A DNA stretch of 64,000 bases from NCBI RefSeq assembly GCF_001650495.1, contig NZ_LWCS01000013.1, positions 1 through 64,000 of the forward strand. Reading direction: 5' to 3'. This DNA is from Mycolicibacterium iranicum (GTDB lineage: Bacteria > Actinomycetota > Actinomycetes > Mycobacteriales > Mycobacteriaceae). Numbering within the stretch: position 1 is the stretch's first letter; the number at the start of each line of letters is the position of its first letter. This document shows positions 41,630 to 50,596 of this stretch, piece after piece. The notes beneath the pieces are model-generated. The model was given only the letters and a program-made list of their open reading frames with translations, made no database searches and was not told the origin of the DNA. The position numbers and the translations under genes were made by a program.

Positions 41630-41655
41630 TAGGAATGGGTGTACATTCTTAGGAA
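41626..41655 (+). promoter_or_regulatory. Two direct TTCTTAGGAA sites 20 bp apart
   Basis: Two identical 10-mers TTCTTAGGAA at 41626-41635 and 41646-41655 lie 20 bp apart centre to centre, about two helical turns. They overlap the end of the 11-bp repeats and end 21 bp before the TTG at 41677. Likely operator for the SDR-like gene; the regulator is unknown. Confidence 0.5.
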
Positions 41656-41676
41656 CGTCGAGCAAAGGAGCCCACG

Positions 41677-42309
41677 TTGCGACCTGCCAACGCCACACCA
41701 GTCGTTCTCGTCAACGGCGCATCCGGGGCCATCGGAGCCGAGGTCGCGCGACAGTTCGCCCGGAGCGGAGCCCATGTGGTCGTCAACTGCGGGGACGCCG
41801 ACCGCGCGACTGAGGTCGCCGACGCGATCCGCTCCGCAGGGGGGCTCGCCACCCCGCTTGCTGCGGACACCTACGAACACGCGCAGACGGCCTCGCTGCT
41901 CGCATCGGTGGGTGCGCGTTTCGGCAGGCTGGATGCGGCGATCCTCAGCGCGTCGGAGACGCCCGGGCGACCCGCCGCTGCGCTGAAGCGGTTCGCCGAA
42001 TCGGTGCTGCCGCTCATGTCCCCCGGCGGCTACTTCGCCTTCGTGACGAACCATCAGGCCCACTTCTATCCGAACAAGGCCGTGCCGAAGGGCTACGCGG
42101 CGGTTGCTGCGACAATGCGCGCCGGCGAAACCGCGCTGTATGCAATGCGCCCTCAATTCGCCAGCGCCGGTGTGCGATTCAGCGTTGTCACCGGCGACAT
42201 GCACGGAGACACCACCGCGGTCGCCACGGCCGTCGTGTCCGCGGCGACGGCGGTCAACCCGTCGGGCGTGGTGTGCGTCGGCAGCGCCGACTACCTGATG
42301 ACGGCATAG
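41677..42309 (+). CDS. SDR-like protein lacking the canonical catalytic Lys
   Basis: 210 aa from TTG 41677 (AAAGGAG upstream). The Rossmann nucleotide motif NGASGAIGAE is clear and the second strand reads VVVNCGDADRA, so NAD(P) probably still binds. In place of YxxxK the region reads KGYAAVAATMRAGETALYAM, with no Lys at +4 of Tyr, so the usual dehydrogenase mechanism may be absent. It may be a pseudo-enzyme or an unusual subfamily. It lies between an operator-like region and the hydrogenase operon but has its own upstream signals. Confidence 0.65.
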   Translation: MRPANATPVVLVNGASGAIGAEVARQFARSGAHVVVNCGDADRATEVADAIRSAGGLATPLAADTYEHAQTASLLASVGARFGRLDAAILSASETPGRPAAALKRFAESVLPLMSPGGYFAFVTNHQAHFYPNKAVPKGYAAVAATMRAGETALYAMRPQFASAGVRFSVVTGDMHGDTTAVATAVVSAATAVNPSGVVCVGSADYLMTA

Positions 42310-42353
42310 GCGTTCACCCCTCCGACGGGGGCCTGCTGACAGACACCACACGT

Positions 42354-42395
42354 TTGAGGACCTTTGGCACCAAACAAAGGGACCCAAGGCACCGT
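42354..42395 (+). promoter_or_regulatory. Two DosR-box-like sites, 22 bp apart, before hyhB
   Basis: Site 1 (42354-42373, core GAGGACCTTTGGCACC) matches the DosR consensus TTSGGGACTWWAGTCCCSAA at 15 of 20 positions; site 2 (42376-42395, core GGGACCCAAGGCACC) matches at 11 of 20. They are 22 bp apart, the same face of the helix, as in known DosR promoters with paired boxes. They end 34 bp before the ATG of hyhB. This hydrogenase class is DosR-controlled in M. smegmatis. Confidence 0.65.
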
Positions 42396-42429
42396 GCAGG
42401 CGGTCTTCGCGCGACGCACGATTAGCGGC

Positions 42430-43527
42430 ATGGATACCGCGGTCATCGACGCCGCGGGACTGCAACAGCTCGTGTCGGCGCTGCAGGACTCGGGCTACCG
42501 TGTCGTGGGCCCCACCGTGTCGGGCAGCGCCATCGTGCTGGCCGAGCTCGACAGTGCTGACGATCTGCCGGCGGGATGGGGGGTGGACGTCTCCCCCGGC
42601 CGATACCGGCTTCGGCGTCGCGACGACGACGCGGTGTTCGGCCACTCGGCGGGTCCGCAGTCGTGGAAACAGTTTCTGCACCCGGCCCGGCAACGCCTGT
42701 GGAGCTCTGACGGTGCGGCACCCGAAAAACCAGCGCGTTACGCCTTTCTCGGTGTGCGGGGCTGTGACCTCGCCGCGATCGCGAAGCTCAACGGCGTGCT
42801 GGGTACCGGCGAGTATCCCGACACCAACTTCACCGGGCGCCTGGGCCGGGTGTTCGTCGTCGCGGTGAACTGCACCGAGCCGGGCGGGTTGTGTTTCTGC
42901 GCCTCGATGGGGACAGGTCCGGAGGTGGGGCCGGGCTATGACCTTGCCTTGACCGAACGCACCGGCCCTGACGGTCGCCTCTATGTCGTCGATGTGGGCA
43001 GTGACCGTGGCGCCGACGTGCTGCGACAGTTGCCACGACGGCAGCCCTGTGATGACGAGATCGCTTCCGCCAGAGCCGATGTCGCCGGCGCAGCGCATCG
43101 CATGGGGCGAACGATGCCGACCGGTGACCTGCGCGCCCTGCTGGCCGACTCCCGGGAGTCGGCGCAGTGGGACGAGGTCGCGTCGCGCTGCCTGACATGC
43201 GGCAACTGCACGATGGTCTGTCCGACATGCTTCTGCACCAGCGTCGAGGACGTCACCGATCTCACCGGCACCCACGCGGAGCGGTGGATGACATGGGCGT
43301 CGTGTTTCGAGGTCGACTTCACGTTCATTCACGAGGGCAGCGTCCGGCAGTCCGCGTCCTCCCGCTACCGGCACTGGCTGACCCACAAGCTGGGAACCTG
43401 GCACGACCAGTTCAGTACGTCGGGCTGCGTGGGATGCGGACGGTGTATCGCGTGGTGCCCGACCGGAATTGACATCACCGAGGAGATGGCCGCGCTCTCG
43501 GAACCACCGGACGCAGTCGATGACTGA
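42430..43527 (+). CDS. hyhB: Group 3b [NiFe]-hydrogenase, 4Fe-4S beta subunit (HyhB)
   Basis: 365 aa from ATG 42430; the frame runs upstream through the DosR-box region, which is not coding. C-terminal half carries two ferredoxin-like clusters: CLTCGNCTMVCPTCFC and CVGCGRCIAWCPTGID; an N-terminal sulfhydrogenase beta domain has VRGCDLAAI and CTEPGGLCFCASMG. In group 3b enzymes this subunit passes electrons between the [NiFe] module and the flavin module. It begins the operon hyhBGSL plus protease; its stop overlaps hyhG by 8 bp. Regulation by DosR is supported by two upstream boxes. Confidence 0.9.
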   Translation: MDTAVIDAAGLQQLVSALQDSGYRVVGPTVSGSAIVLAELDSADDLPAGWGVDVSPGRYRLRRRDDDAVFGHSAGPQSWKQFLHPARQRLWSSDGAAPEKPARYAFLGVRGCDLAAIAKLNGVLGTGEYPDTNFTGRLGRVFVVAVNCTEPGGLCFCASMGTGPEVGPGYDLALTERTGPDGRLYVVDVGSDRGADVLRQLPRRQPCDDEIASARADVAGAAHRMGRTMPTGDLRALLADSRESAQWDEVASRCLTCGNCTMVCPTCFCTSVEDVTDLTGTHAERWMTWASCFEVDFTFIHEGSVRQSASSRYRHWLTHKLGTWHDQFSTSGCVGCGRCIAWCPTGIDITEEMAALSEPPDAVDD

Positions 43528-44377
43528 GCCGGCGCTGCGGGACACAGTGGGCGCGATGACTCCGGTTCCATACCAGGTGGTGAGCCGCGTCGCCGAGACG
43601 CGCGACTCGTCCACGCTGCGGCTGAGGCCCATCGATGCGGCGTTGCCTACCCCCGCTCCCGGCCAGTTCATGATGATGTACGCATTCGGGATCGGCGAGG
43701 TCGCCATCTCGGTGAGTGGGGTGCCGGCACCCTCGAGCGCGGATACGACGGTCACCCACACCGTGCGGGCCGTCGGTGCGGTCAGCCGGGCGTTGCACGA
43801 CGCTGAACCGGGGACGATGATCGGGCTGCGTGGCCCCTTCGGCACGTCGTGGGGTGTGGAATCGGCTGCGGGGCGCGACCTGGTCATCGTGGCGGGCGGG
43901 GTGGGTTTGGCTCCGCTGAGGCCGGTCGTGATGGCCGCGCTGGCCGACCGCGATCACTATGGCCGGGTGACGCTGATCGCGGGCGCGCGCACGCGGGAAG
44001 ACTTCCTCTTCGACGATGAACTCGACGCCTGGGTGAATGGCCGGGTGATCGACGTGCACCGCACCGTCGACGTCCCGGTCCAGGGCTGGTCGGGCGAGAT
44101 CGGGTTCATCACCGAACCGCTGCGCAGACTGCCACTGCGTCCGCGCGCGACGACTGCGTTCCTGTGCGGTCCGGAGGTGATGATGCGCAACGGTGCCGCA
44201 GAACTATTACGGAAAGGCATGGCGCCCAGCGACATCCGCGTCTCATTGGAACGCAACATGCAGTGCGGCATCGGCTGGTGCGGGCACTGCCAGCTGGGCC
44301 CCCTGCTGCTGTGTCGTGACGGGCCCGTCGTCGGCTACGACGCCGCCGAGCCACTGCTGCGGATCAGGGAGCTGTAG
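43520..44377 (+). CDS. hyhG: Group 3b hydrogenase, FAD/NAD(P) gamma subunit (HyhG)
   Basis: 285 aa from ATG 43520, which overlaps hyhB by 8 bp. Ferredoxin-NADP reductase-like fold: FAD-binding barrel ([19 protein letters not shown]), NAD(P)-binding [12 protein letters not shown], and a C-terminal [2Fe-2S] loop [17 protein letters not shown] as in dihydroorotate dehydrogenase electron-transfer subunits. It exchanges electrons between NAD(P)H and the iron-sulfur chain of the enzyme. Together with HyhB, S and L it forms a cytosolic bidirectional NADP-linked hydrogenase. Confidence 0.9.
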   Translation: MTEPALRDTVGAMTPVPYQVVSRVAETRDSSTLRLRPIDAALPTPAPGQFMMMYAFGIGEVAISVSGVPAPSSADTTVTHTVRAVGAVSRALHDAEPGTMIGLRGPFGTSWGVESAAGRDLVIVAGGVGLAPLRPVVMAALADRDHYGRVTLIAGARTREDFLFDDELDAWVNGRVIDVHRTVDVPVQGWSGEIGFITEPLRRLPLRPRATTAFLCGPEVMMRNGAAELLRKGMAPSDIRVSLERNMQCGIGWCGHCQLGPLLLCRDGPVVGYDAAEPLLRIREL

Positions 44378-44379
44378 AG

Positions 44380-45153
44380 ATGACCGTCCCCACGCTGGCC
44401 GTCTGGAAGTTCGCGTCGTGCGACGGATGTCAGCTCACACTGCTCGACTGCGAAGACGAGCTGCTGACCCTCGCGGGACAGGTACGGATCGCCACTTTCC
44501 TGGAAGCGTCCAGCGCGGTCGTGGCGGGCCCCTACGACGTTTCGCTCGTGGAAGGGTCCATAACCACCGCCGCCGACGAGCGACGCATAATCGAAATACG
44601 CTCTCAGTCAGATGTTTTGGTGACCATCGGAGCCTGCGCCACCGGGGGCGGAATCCAGGCGCTGCGCAATTTCGCCGATATCGACGAGTTCACCTCGGTC
44701 GTCTATGCCCAACCGGAGTACATCGACACCTTGGCGACCTCCACCCCGGCTTCGGCGCATGTCGCTGTCGACTATCAGCTGCAGGGTTGTCCGATCGACC
44801 GCAGGCAGTTGCTCGAAACCCTGGCCGCGCTGCTGATCGGCCGCAAGCCCAGACTGCCCGCCAAGACAGTGTGTACCGAATGCAAGAATCGCGGCATCAC
44901 GTGCGTCGTGGTCGCCGACGGCACCCCGTGCCTGGGCCCGGTGACGCACGCCGGCTGTGGTGCGCTGTGCCCGTCGTTCTCGCGCGGCTGCTACGGCTGC
45001 TTCGGCCCCACCGCCACCCCGAACACTGCGGCGCTGATCCCGTTGCTGCGCCGCGACGGCATGTCCGGCGCCGACGTCGAGCGGGTGTTCACCACCTTCA
45101 ACCCCACGCGCTTCGATGCCACACGCAATGACAACCGACGGAGCACCCCGTGA
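44380..45153 (+). CDS. hyhS: Group 3b hydrogenase, small subunit (HyhS)
   Basis: 257 aa. The proximal-cluster motif [15 protein letters not shown] at the N-terminus and further Cys in [49 protein letters not shown] bind three [4Fe-4S] clusters that lead electrons away from the [NiFe] site. There is no Tat signal, consistent with a cytosolic group 3 enzyme. It starts 2 bp after hyhG, and its stop overlaps the GTG of the large subunit (GTGA). Confidence 0.92.
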   Translation: MTVPTLAVWKFASCDGCQLTLLDCEDELLTLAGQVRIATFLEASSAVVAGPYDVSLVEGSITTAADERRIIEIRSQSDVLVTIGACATGGGIQALRNFADIDEFTSVVYAQPEYIDTLATSTPASAHVAVDYQLQGCPIDRRQLLETLAALLIGRKPRLPAKTVCTECKNRGITCVVVADGTPCLGPVTHAGCGALCPSFSRGCYGCFGPTATPNTAALIPLLRRDGMSGADVERVFTTFNPTRFDATRNDNRRSTP

Positions 45154-46442
45154 ACTCCGAGACCCGGACGCTGACCGTCGGCGCACTGACCCGAGTCGAG
45201 GGTGAGGGCGCGCTCAACGTCACGCTCACCGACGGGGTGGTCGACACGGTCGAGCTCAACATCTACGAGGCGCCGCGGTTCTTCGAGGCCTTTCTGCGCG
45301 GGCGGGCCCACACCGAGCCACCCGACATCACCGCCAGGGTGTGCGGCATCTGCCCGGTCGCCTATCAGGTCAGTGCCTGCAACGCCATCGAGGACGCGTG
45401 CGAAGTGTCGGTTGATCCGGAGCTGGTGGCGTTGCGTCGGCTGCTCTACTGCGGGGAGTGGATCCACAGCCACGCCCTGCATATTTTCCTGCTGCACATG
45501 CCCGACTTTCTCGGCTACCCCGACGTGATCACGATGGCCAGAGATCACCGCGAACTCGTCGAACGCGGGCTCGCGCTGAAGAAGGCGGGCAACCAGTTGA
45601 TGGAGCAAATCGGTGGCCGCGCCATCCACCCGATCAACGTGCGGCTGGGCGGTTTCTACTCGACCCCGACCCGGGCGCAGCTACGTCCGCTCGCTGAGAC
45701 GCTGCGTCACGCGCTCGACGACGCGCTCTACACCGTCGCCCAGACCGCACGTCTCCAGTTTCCCGACGCCGAGTTCGACCACGAGTTGCTGGCCTTGACC
45801 ACACCCGACCGCTATCCGATCGAGAACGGGACGATCACACGAAGCGCCGGAGATGCTTTCCGCATCAGCGAATTCGGCGACCACGTCGTCGAAACGCAGG
45901 TGCCGCATTCGACAGCCCTGCAGGCGACTCTCGACGGGGGACGCTACCTGACCGGGCCTTTGGCGCGTTACTCACTGAACTCCGCGCACCTGCCCCCCGC
46001 CGCTGCGCAGGCCGCGCACGACGCCGCACTGGGGCCGGTATGTCGGAATCCGTTCCGTAGCATCGTAGTCCGCGCCGTCGAAGTGGTGTGCGCAGTGGAG
46101 GAGGCGTTACGCATCATCGCGTCCTACGACGTGCCGCCACGGCCGTTCGTCGACGTCCCGGCGTGCGCCGGCACCGGCCACGGAGTCAGTGAGGCGCCCC
46201 GCGGGCTGCTCTACCACCGCTACGAGATCGACAGCGACGGACTGATCCGGGCGGCCACGATGGTGCCGCCGACAGCGCAGAATCAGGCCGCCATCGAACA
46301 TGAGATGGGACAGCTGGTCGCCGCGAACCTCGCCCTCGACGATGCGGAGCTGACAGCGTTGTGCGAGAGGTCAATCCGCAATCATGACCCGTGCATTTCG
46401 TGCTCGGCGCATTTTCTTACCCTCACCGTCCAGCGCCAATGA
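45150..46442 (+). CDS. hyhL: Group 3b hydrogenase, [NiFe] large subunit (HyhL)
   Basis: 430 aa from GTG 45150. The L1 motif [11 protein letters not shown] (about residues 63-73) and the C-terminal L2 motif DPCISCSAH hold the four Cys that bind Ni and Fe. Residues after the terminal His (FLTLTVQRQ) form the short extension removed by the maturation protease, whose gene follows with ATGA overlap. The enzyme oxidises H2 or makes H2 using NAD(P)H; in mycobacteria the homologous Hyh enzyme acts in fermentative redox balance during hypoxia. Confidence 0.93.
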   Translation: MNSETRTLTVGALTRVEGEGALNVTLTDGVVDTVELNIYEAPRFFEAFLRGRAHTEPPDITARVCGICPVAYQVSACNAIEDACEVSVDPELVALRRLLYCGEWIHSHALHIFLLHMPDFLGYPDVITMARDHRELVERGLALKKAGNQLMEQIGGRAIHPINVRLGGFYSTPTRAQLRPLAETLRHALDDALYTVAQTARLQFPDAEFDHELLALTTPDRYPIENGTITRSAGDAFRISEFGDHVVETQVPHSTALQATLDGGRYLTGPLARYSLNSAHLPPAAAQAAHDAALGPVCRNPFRSIVVRAVEVVCAVEEALRIIASYDVPPRPFVDVPACAGTGHGVSEAPRGLLYHRYEIDSDGLIRAATMVPPTAQNQAAIEHEMGQLVAANLALDDAELTALCERSIRNHDPCISCSAHFLTLTVQRQ

Positions 46443-46885
46443 GCACTCTGGTGATCGGGGTCGGCAACGACTTTCGCCGTGACGACGGCATCGGGCCTGC
46501 GGTGGCCGCCGAGATCGCGCGCAGAAGTTTTCCTGGCGTGAAAGTGCTGACGGCGGCGGGCGACCCGACCGAGCTGCTCGATGCGTGGGATGGCGTGACG
46601 TTATGTGTCATCGTCGATGCGGTGGTCGGCGACGGCGCCGAACCCGGCCGGATGCGGCGCTGGTCGCCCAGCGACCGGCGTGCCGACAGCGTCGTCAGCT
46701 CGCACACACTGAGCCTTTCTGCGACCTATGCCCTGGGCGAGGCACTCGGACGCCTGCCACGAAAATTGTTGGTTTTTACCATTGATGCGGCCGACGTCGG
46801 GCACGGAGTCGGCCTCAGTCCGGCGTTGGCCGACGCTGTTCCCGCGGTGACGGCTGCGGTGCTGGCCGAGATCGAAAGGTCGTAA
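46439..46885 (+). CDS. Hydrogenase maturation protease
   Basis: 148 aa from ATG 46439, overlapping the hyhL stop. Member of the HyaD/HycI family: GVGNDFRRDDGIGPAVAAEI holds the first acidic Ni-binding residue, and later VIVDAVVGDG and SSHTLSLSATYALGEAL complete the family pattern. It cuts the C-terminal tail of HyhL after Ni insertion. It closes the operon; other maturation genes (hypA-F) must lie elsewhere. Confidence 0.9.
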   Translation: MSTLVIGVGNDFRRDDGIGPAVAAEIARRSFPGVKVLTAAGDPTELLDAWDGVTLCVIVDAVVGDGAEPGRMRRWSPSDRRADSVVSSHTLSLSATYALGEALGRLPRKLLVFTIDAADVGHGVGLSPALADAVPAVTAAVLAEIERS

Positions 46886-47068
46886 GCGATTCCACGGGGT
46901 TGTCCGCGCGGTCTCCGGTGACGGGATGGAGAACCACAGCGGTCATTCCGCCCTGAAGGCAGGTCCTTTTGACCCTATCGGGCGTCGATGTCGTTCTCCA
47001 CCATGGTGTCACCAGTAGCGCGGGCAACGCCTCGTATTCCTCGCGCAGACTCGAGATGGAGTACACCG

Positions 47069-48145
47069 ATGTCGGTATTCATCACCGGATATCCCGGCTT
47101 CCTCGGCACCGAACTTCTGTCACGCATCGTGCGCCGCACTGACCAGGACGCCGTGTGCCTCGTGCAGCCCAAGTTCGTCGGCGTGGCGCAGCAGCGCGTT
47201 GCTGCACTCGCGACTCGCGACGCGGAGCTGAGTCGGCGCATTCGGATCGTCGCCGGGGACATCACCGAACCGGGCCTGGGTCTGGAGGCGCACGCACTTG
47301 CCGACGTGACTGAGGCGTGGCATCTTGCCGCGGTCTACGACCTGGCTGTCAACGTCCGAGTCGCCGACGCGGTGAATGTGACGGGAACCCGCAATGTGTT
47401 GCAGGCGTTGGAAACCTGCTCGAACCTCTCGCGGCTGCACTATTTCAGCACCTGCTACGTCAGCGGCCGCTACGCCGGCCCGTTCAGTGAGGACCAGCTC
47501 GACGTCGGCGCGCCGTTCAACAACTTCTATGAGGAGTCCAAGCACTATGCGGAAGCCGAGGTGCGACAGCACATGTCCGCCGGCATGCCTGCCACCATCT
47601 ATCGGCCGTCCATCGTCGTCGGCGACAGCCAAACGGGCGCAACTCAGAAGTTCGATGGACCGTACTACGTCATGCAGCTGTTGCTACGCCAGGGCCGCCG
47701 CGCCGTTCTGCCGGTCGTCGGCGATCCCACCGCGACAAGGGTCAACATCGTGCCGCGCGACTTCGTCATCGATGCAGTGGATCACCTGAGCGGTCTCGCG
47801 GCGTCCGCGGGCCGCACGTATCACGTCGCAGATCCCCACCCGCTCACCGTGGAGGAGTTGATCGACGTGATGGCGGAGGCCACCGGACGCAGAGTGGTCA
47901 TGGTGCCCCTGCCGCGATCGGTGGCAAAAGGATCGATCCGCCACGTCCCTGGTGTCCGGAGACTGATGGGCATGCCGGCCGAGGCGGTCGACTACTTCAG
48001 CCACCCGACGCACTACCTCACCCAGAATTTGCGAAACGACCTGGCCGGAAGCGGCATCGAACCTCCCCACTTCGACAACTACGTGGACCGACTCGTTTCG
48101 TTCCTGCGTGATCACCGGGCCACCGATATGGCGGCGATGTACTGA
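47069..48145 (+). CDS. Extended SDR, thioester-reductase/epimerase-like
   Basis: 358 aa from ATG 47069 (GGAG upstream); the longer frame is out of family. Rossmann motif TGYPGFLGTE, catalytic YEESK (Tyr-x3-Lys) and the extended C-terminal part YHVADPHPLTVEELIDVMAEATGR place it among NAD(P)-binding_4 proteins (fatty acyl-CoA or carrier-protein reductases, male sterility type). It could reduce fatty acyl thioesters to aldehydes. A weak DosR-like box at 46958-46977 lies upstream. It is convergent with the WS/DGAT gene. Confidence 0.78.
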   Translation: MSVFITGYPGFLGTELLSRIVRRTDQDAVCLVQPKFVGVAQQRVAALATRDAELSRRIRIVAGDITEPGLGLEAHALADVTEAWHLAAVYDLAVNVRVADAVNVTGTRNVLQALETCSNLSRLHYFSTCYVSGRYAGPFSEDQLDVGAPFNNFYEESKHYAEAEVRQHMSAGMPATIYRPSIVVGDSQTGATQKFDGPYYVMQLLLRQGRRAVLPVVGDPTATRVNIVPRDFVIDAVDHLSGLAASAGRTYHVADPHPLTVEELIDVMAEATGRRVVMVPLPRSVAKGSIRHVPGVRRLMGMPAEAVDYFSHPTHYLTQNLRNDLAGSGIEPPHFDNYVDRLVSFLRDHRATDMAAMY

Positions 48146-48180
48146 CGATGGCGGTCAGTCCGCGGTACTGACGATGACGG

Positions 48181-49542
48181 TCAGTCCGAGGCCAGGGCCA
48201 GTACCTCATCGAACCCCCCGCGCAGGCATTCGAGGAACAGCGCGGCGTCGGGAATCGCTCCGGTGTCGATGTCGATGCCGAGGGCGCACGTGTCCACATA
48301 GGTCAACAGCGTGACGTTCACCGCGGAACCGACCGTCGGCCCGAAGGCGTATTGCATCTCCACGTTGGCGCCACCCAGCGACACTGGTACCGGGATGCCC
48401 GGCACATCGCTGGCGACGAAGTCGACGTGACGCAGGATCGATCCGATGTACCAGCGCGGCACCCGATTCAGCATTCCCGCGATGATCTGGGTGTGGGGCA
48501 GCGATTTCTCGTGGCGCACTCTGTCTGTACGGGCGTGGATCTGGCGAATGCGCTCAGCCGGATCGGATATCCCGACCGGAATATCGAAGCGCATCAGGGT
48601 GATTCGGTTGCCTCCTGGCGAATCCCCCGCTTTGCGTAGGCTGATGGGCATCGACAGGTGCAGAGCGTCGACGCCGACGTCGTGCTTCTCGTGGTAGATC
48701 CGCAGGCCACCCGCCAGCCCGGCGACGAAAGCGTCGTTGAGGGCGCCGCCGCTGCGATGTGCGGCGGTGTGCAAGGCAGGCATCGGGATCTCCATCACGT
48801 CGAGGTGCCGCCTCAGCGTGCGTTGCTTCATCAGCGGCGATCCCGTCGCGTTCACCGGGCGCACGGTGCGGTACACCGAACCCGCCATCTCGGCCATCGC
48901 ACCCAAGGCACGCAGCGGGTTGCGAACACTCTCGTACAACAGCTGGGGGATACCGGTCATGGCACCCGTCCCGGCTGCGGCGACCAGGCCCACACCGTAG
49001 CGCGCAGCCTCGCGATAGTCGTCGAACACCCCCGGCCGCACCACGTTCGTCGCCTCGGGTTGCGGTGGAGACGTTTCAGGGGTCAGGCCGAAGAGAGTCA
49101 TCGCGATCTGCACTCCGCCAACGCCATCGGTGAGCGCGTGGTGGAAGGCGCACAACACGGCGGCTTTGCCATCGGGCAAGCCTTCGATCAACGTGATCTT
49201 CCACAGTGGGCGTGCCCGGTCGAAGTCCTCCATTTGCGCCAGGCGGGCCAGCTCAAGGACCGATTCGAACGAACCACCCTCGTGCACCGCGACACGGCGC
49301 ATGTGGAAGTCCAGGTCGAAATCGGGGTGATCCTGCCAGCGCGGCGGGGCGGACAGCGGCGTCGCGACGACTGTCTGTCGCAACATCGGCAGGTCGCGGG
49401 CGAGTTGCGCGATGCGGTTGCGCACCTCGTCCCAGTCCGGGACTCGATCAAGCATCAACACCGTGACCACAGTCGACCGCAGACGTGGGTCACTTTCCAT
49501 TGCCCAGGTGAATGCGTCACTGCTGCGCATGAATACGTCCAT
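48181..49542 (-). CDS. Wax ester synthase/diacylglycerol acyltransferase (WS/DGAT)
   Basis: 453 aa from ATG 49542 with GGAGG upstream; a 15-residue longer frame is rejected. The active site HHALTDG (His134, His135, Asp139) is intact, and C-terminal motifs such as NRITLMRFDIPVG and SDVPGIPVPVSLGGANVEMQYAFGP are typical. It esterifies diacylglycerol or fatty alcohols with acyl-CoA to make triacylglycerol or wax. Two DosR-box-like sites lie 62-103 bp before the start, as in the DosR-controlled tgs1 of M. tuberculosis. Orthology to a named tgs gene is not claimed. Confidence 0.92.
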   Translation of the reverse strand: MDVFMRSSDAFTWAMESDPRLRSTVVTVLMLDRVPDWDEVRNRIAQLARDLPMLRQTVVATPLSAPPRWQDHPDFDLDFHMRRVAVHEGGSFESVLELARLAQMEDFDRARPLWKITLIEGLPDGKAAVLCAFHHALTDGVGGVQIAMTLFGLTPETSPPQPEATNVVRPGVFDDYREAARYGVGLVAAAGTGAMTGIPQLLYESVRNPLRALGAMAEMAGSVYRTVRPVNATGSPLMKQRTLRRHLDVMEIPMPALHTAAHRSGGALNDAFVAGLAGGLRIYHEKHDVGVDALHLSMPISLRKAGDSPGGNRITLMRFDIPVGISDPAERIRQIHARTDRVRHEKSLPHTQIIAGMLNRVPRWYIGSILRHVDFVASDVPGIPVPVSLGGANVEMQYAFGPTVGSAVNVTLLTYVDTCALGIDIDTGAIPDAALFLECLRGGFDEVLALASD

Positions 49543-49603
49543 TGTGCGCCTCCGGTACTCACGGTAGGACGCGCAGACGGCCGCCATATCCGGTCGACGA
49601 ACA

Positions 49604-49645
49604 CGCGGGACTTTGTGCCCTCACATTGAGGACTGACGTCCCATC
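49604..49645 (-). promoter_or_regulatory. Two DosR-box-like sites, 22 bp apart, before WS/DGAT
   Basis: Site 1 (49604-49623, core GGGACTTTGTGCCCT) matches the observed DosR form GGGACTTTNGGCCCT with one change and the full 20-bp consensus at 13 positions; site 2 (49626-49645, core GAGGACTGACGTCCC) matches at 14 of 20. They are 22 bp apart, exactly as before hyhB. The cores are palindromic, so both strands can be read. They lie upstream of the WS/DGAT gene and close to the 3' end of the PlsC-like gene. Confidence 0.7.
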
Positions 49646-49675
49646 GGCACGCCTTTGAACTCGTGGCTGTGACCG

Positions 49676-50527
49676 TCAAGCAACGACCGGGCGCAACGCC
49701 TTGCTCCAGGCGAGCGGGTTGAGGTGACGGAACGGGTCTGTCGCGCGCAGGTCCTGCAGATCGCCGAGGATTGTCTCCAACGCGGTCTGTGTGCCCTGCT
49801 TGATCGTGGATTCCCATCGGGCAGAGTCGGTTTCGGTGGGTCGCCGGGTGTCGATCGGAGATCCGAACCGCAGATACATGCGCTGTGGCCGCGGTATGAG
49901 CGTCGGGCCCAGCCCTCGGACGAGCGGGAGACCGACACCGCGGACTCCGTGCAACCGTTGACCTAAGCTGCGGGTCATCCGCTCCCAGGTGCCGCCGCGT
50001 TCGACGAAGCTGTGATAGACGTCGTCACCACCGACGAGGCCCACGGGAACGATGGGGTATTCGTGCGCGACGGCCAGCCGTGCGAACCCACTGCGCCCCT
50101 CCCACAACAGCGAGTACTCCTCTCCCTTGAATTTGAGCATGTCCCTTCCACCGCCTGGAAACACGAGCACCGTCTCGTTCTGACGCATCAGGTCAGCGCC
50201 GGTATCGGGGTCCCCGACCACAGCTCCCGCTGCTTCCAGCACCTCTCGAACGACACCGCCGGCGTCGGCCAGCTGCCGAGTGGCCAAGCCGCGCACCCTG
50301 GTTCCCAGTTCGCGGTAGACGAAGTAGGGAATCGCCACGATCTCCGCCCACCCGGAGATCGTGTGGTTGCCGACGAGAAGGAAACGTCCGTCCCGAGGCA
50401 GCCGGTCGAGCCCGTCGACGTAGATGCGAGAGAAGTCGACGGCGGGCGACAGGGTGTCAGCGAGGCCGAAGATGGCCTTCTGCATCGTTTCCACCCGGCG
50501 TGCGCGATCTGTGAGCGCCTCGATCAT
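49676..50527 (-). CDS. PlsC-like/DAGAT-type acyltransferase
   Basis: 283 aa, with GAGGAGA before the ATG. The acyltransferase block reads VGNHTISGWAE instead of the usual NHxxxxD, so the Asp of the dyad is replaced; the second block VFPGGGRDMLKFKGEEY is typical of diacylglycerol-type and phytyl-ester-synthase-like members. The enzyme probably transfers acyl groups to glycerolipid. It lies between the WS/DGAT gene (same strand) and a divergent TetR gene, with a palindromic operator in the shared promoter; together they suggest a regulated lipid-storage module. Confidence 0.8.
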   Translation of the reverse strand: MIEALTDRARRVETMQKAIFGLADTLSPAVDFSRIYVDGLDRLPRDGRFLLVGNHTISGWAEIVAIPYFVYRELGTRVRGLATRQLADAGGVVREVLEAAGAVVGDPDTGADLMRQNETVLVFPGGGRDMLKFKGEEYSLLWEGRSGFARLAVAHEYPIVPVGLVGGDDVYHSFVERGGTWERMTRSLGQRLHGVRGVGLPLVRGLGPTLIPRPQRMYLRFGSPIDTRRPTETDSARWESTIKQGTQTALETILGDLQDLRATDPFRHLNPLAWSKALRPVVA

Positions 50528-50571
50528 GATCGTCTCCTCGTAAGGGGTTGTCCGCGATGCTACACGCGTTT

Positions 50572-50596
50572 CTGACCAAAATACCGATCTGGTCAG
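50572..50596. promoter_or_regulatory. TetR-type operator
   Basis: Inverted repeat CTGACCA (50572-50578), 11-base spacer, TGGTCAG (50590-50596), in the divergent region between the PlsC-like gene (start 50527) and the TetR gene (start 50635). Also in the gap is the 10-bp palindrome AACTGCAGTT (50606-50615). Both are good candidates for the TetR regulator coded next door. Confidence 0.6.

Noticed and set aside
41629..43887. 752-codon open frame on the minus strand
   Set aside because: Lies antisense to the SDR-like gene and hyhB, whose families are certain; it arises from GC-rich third positions.
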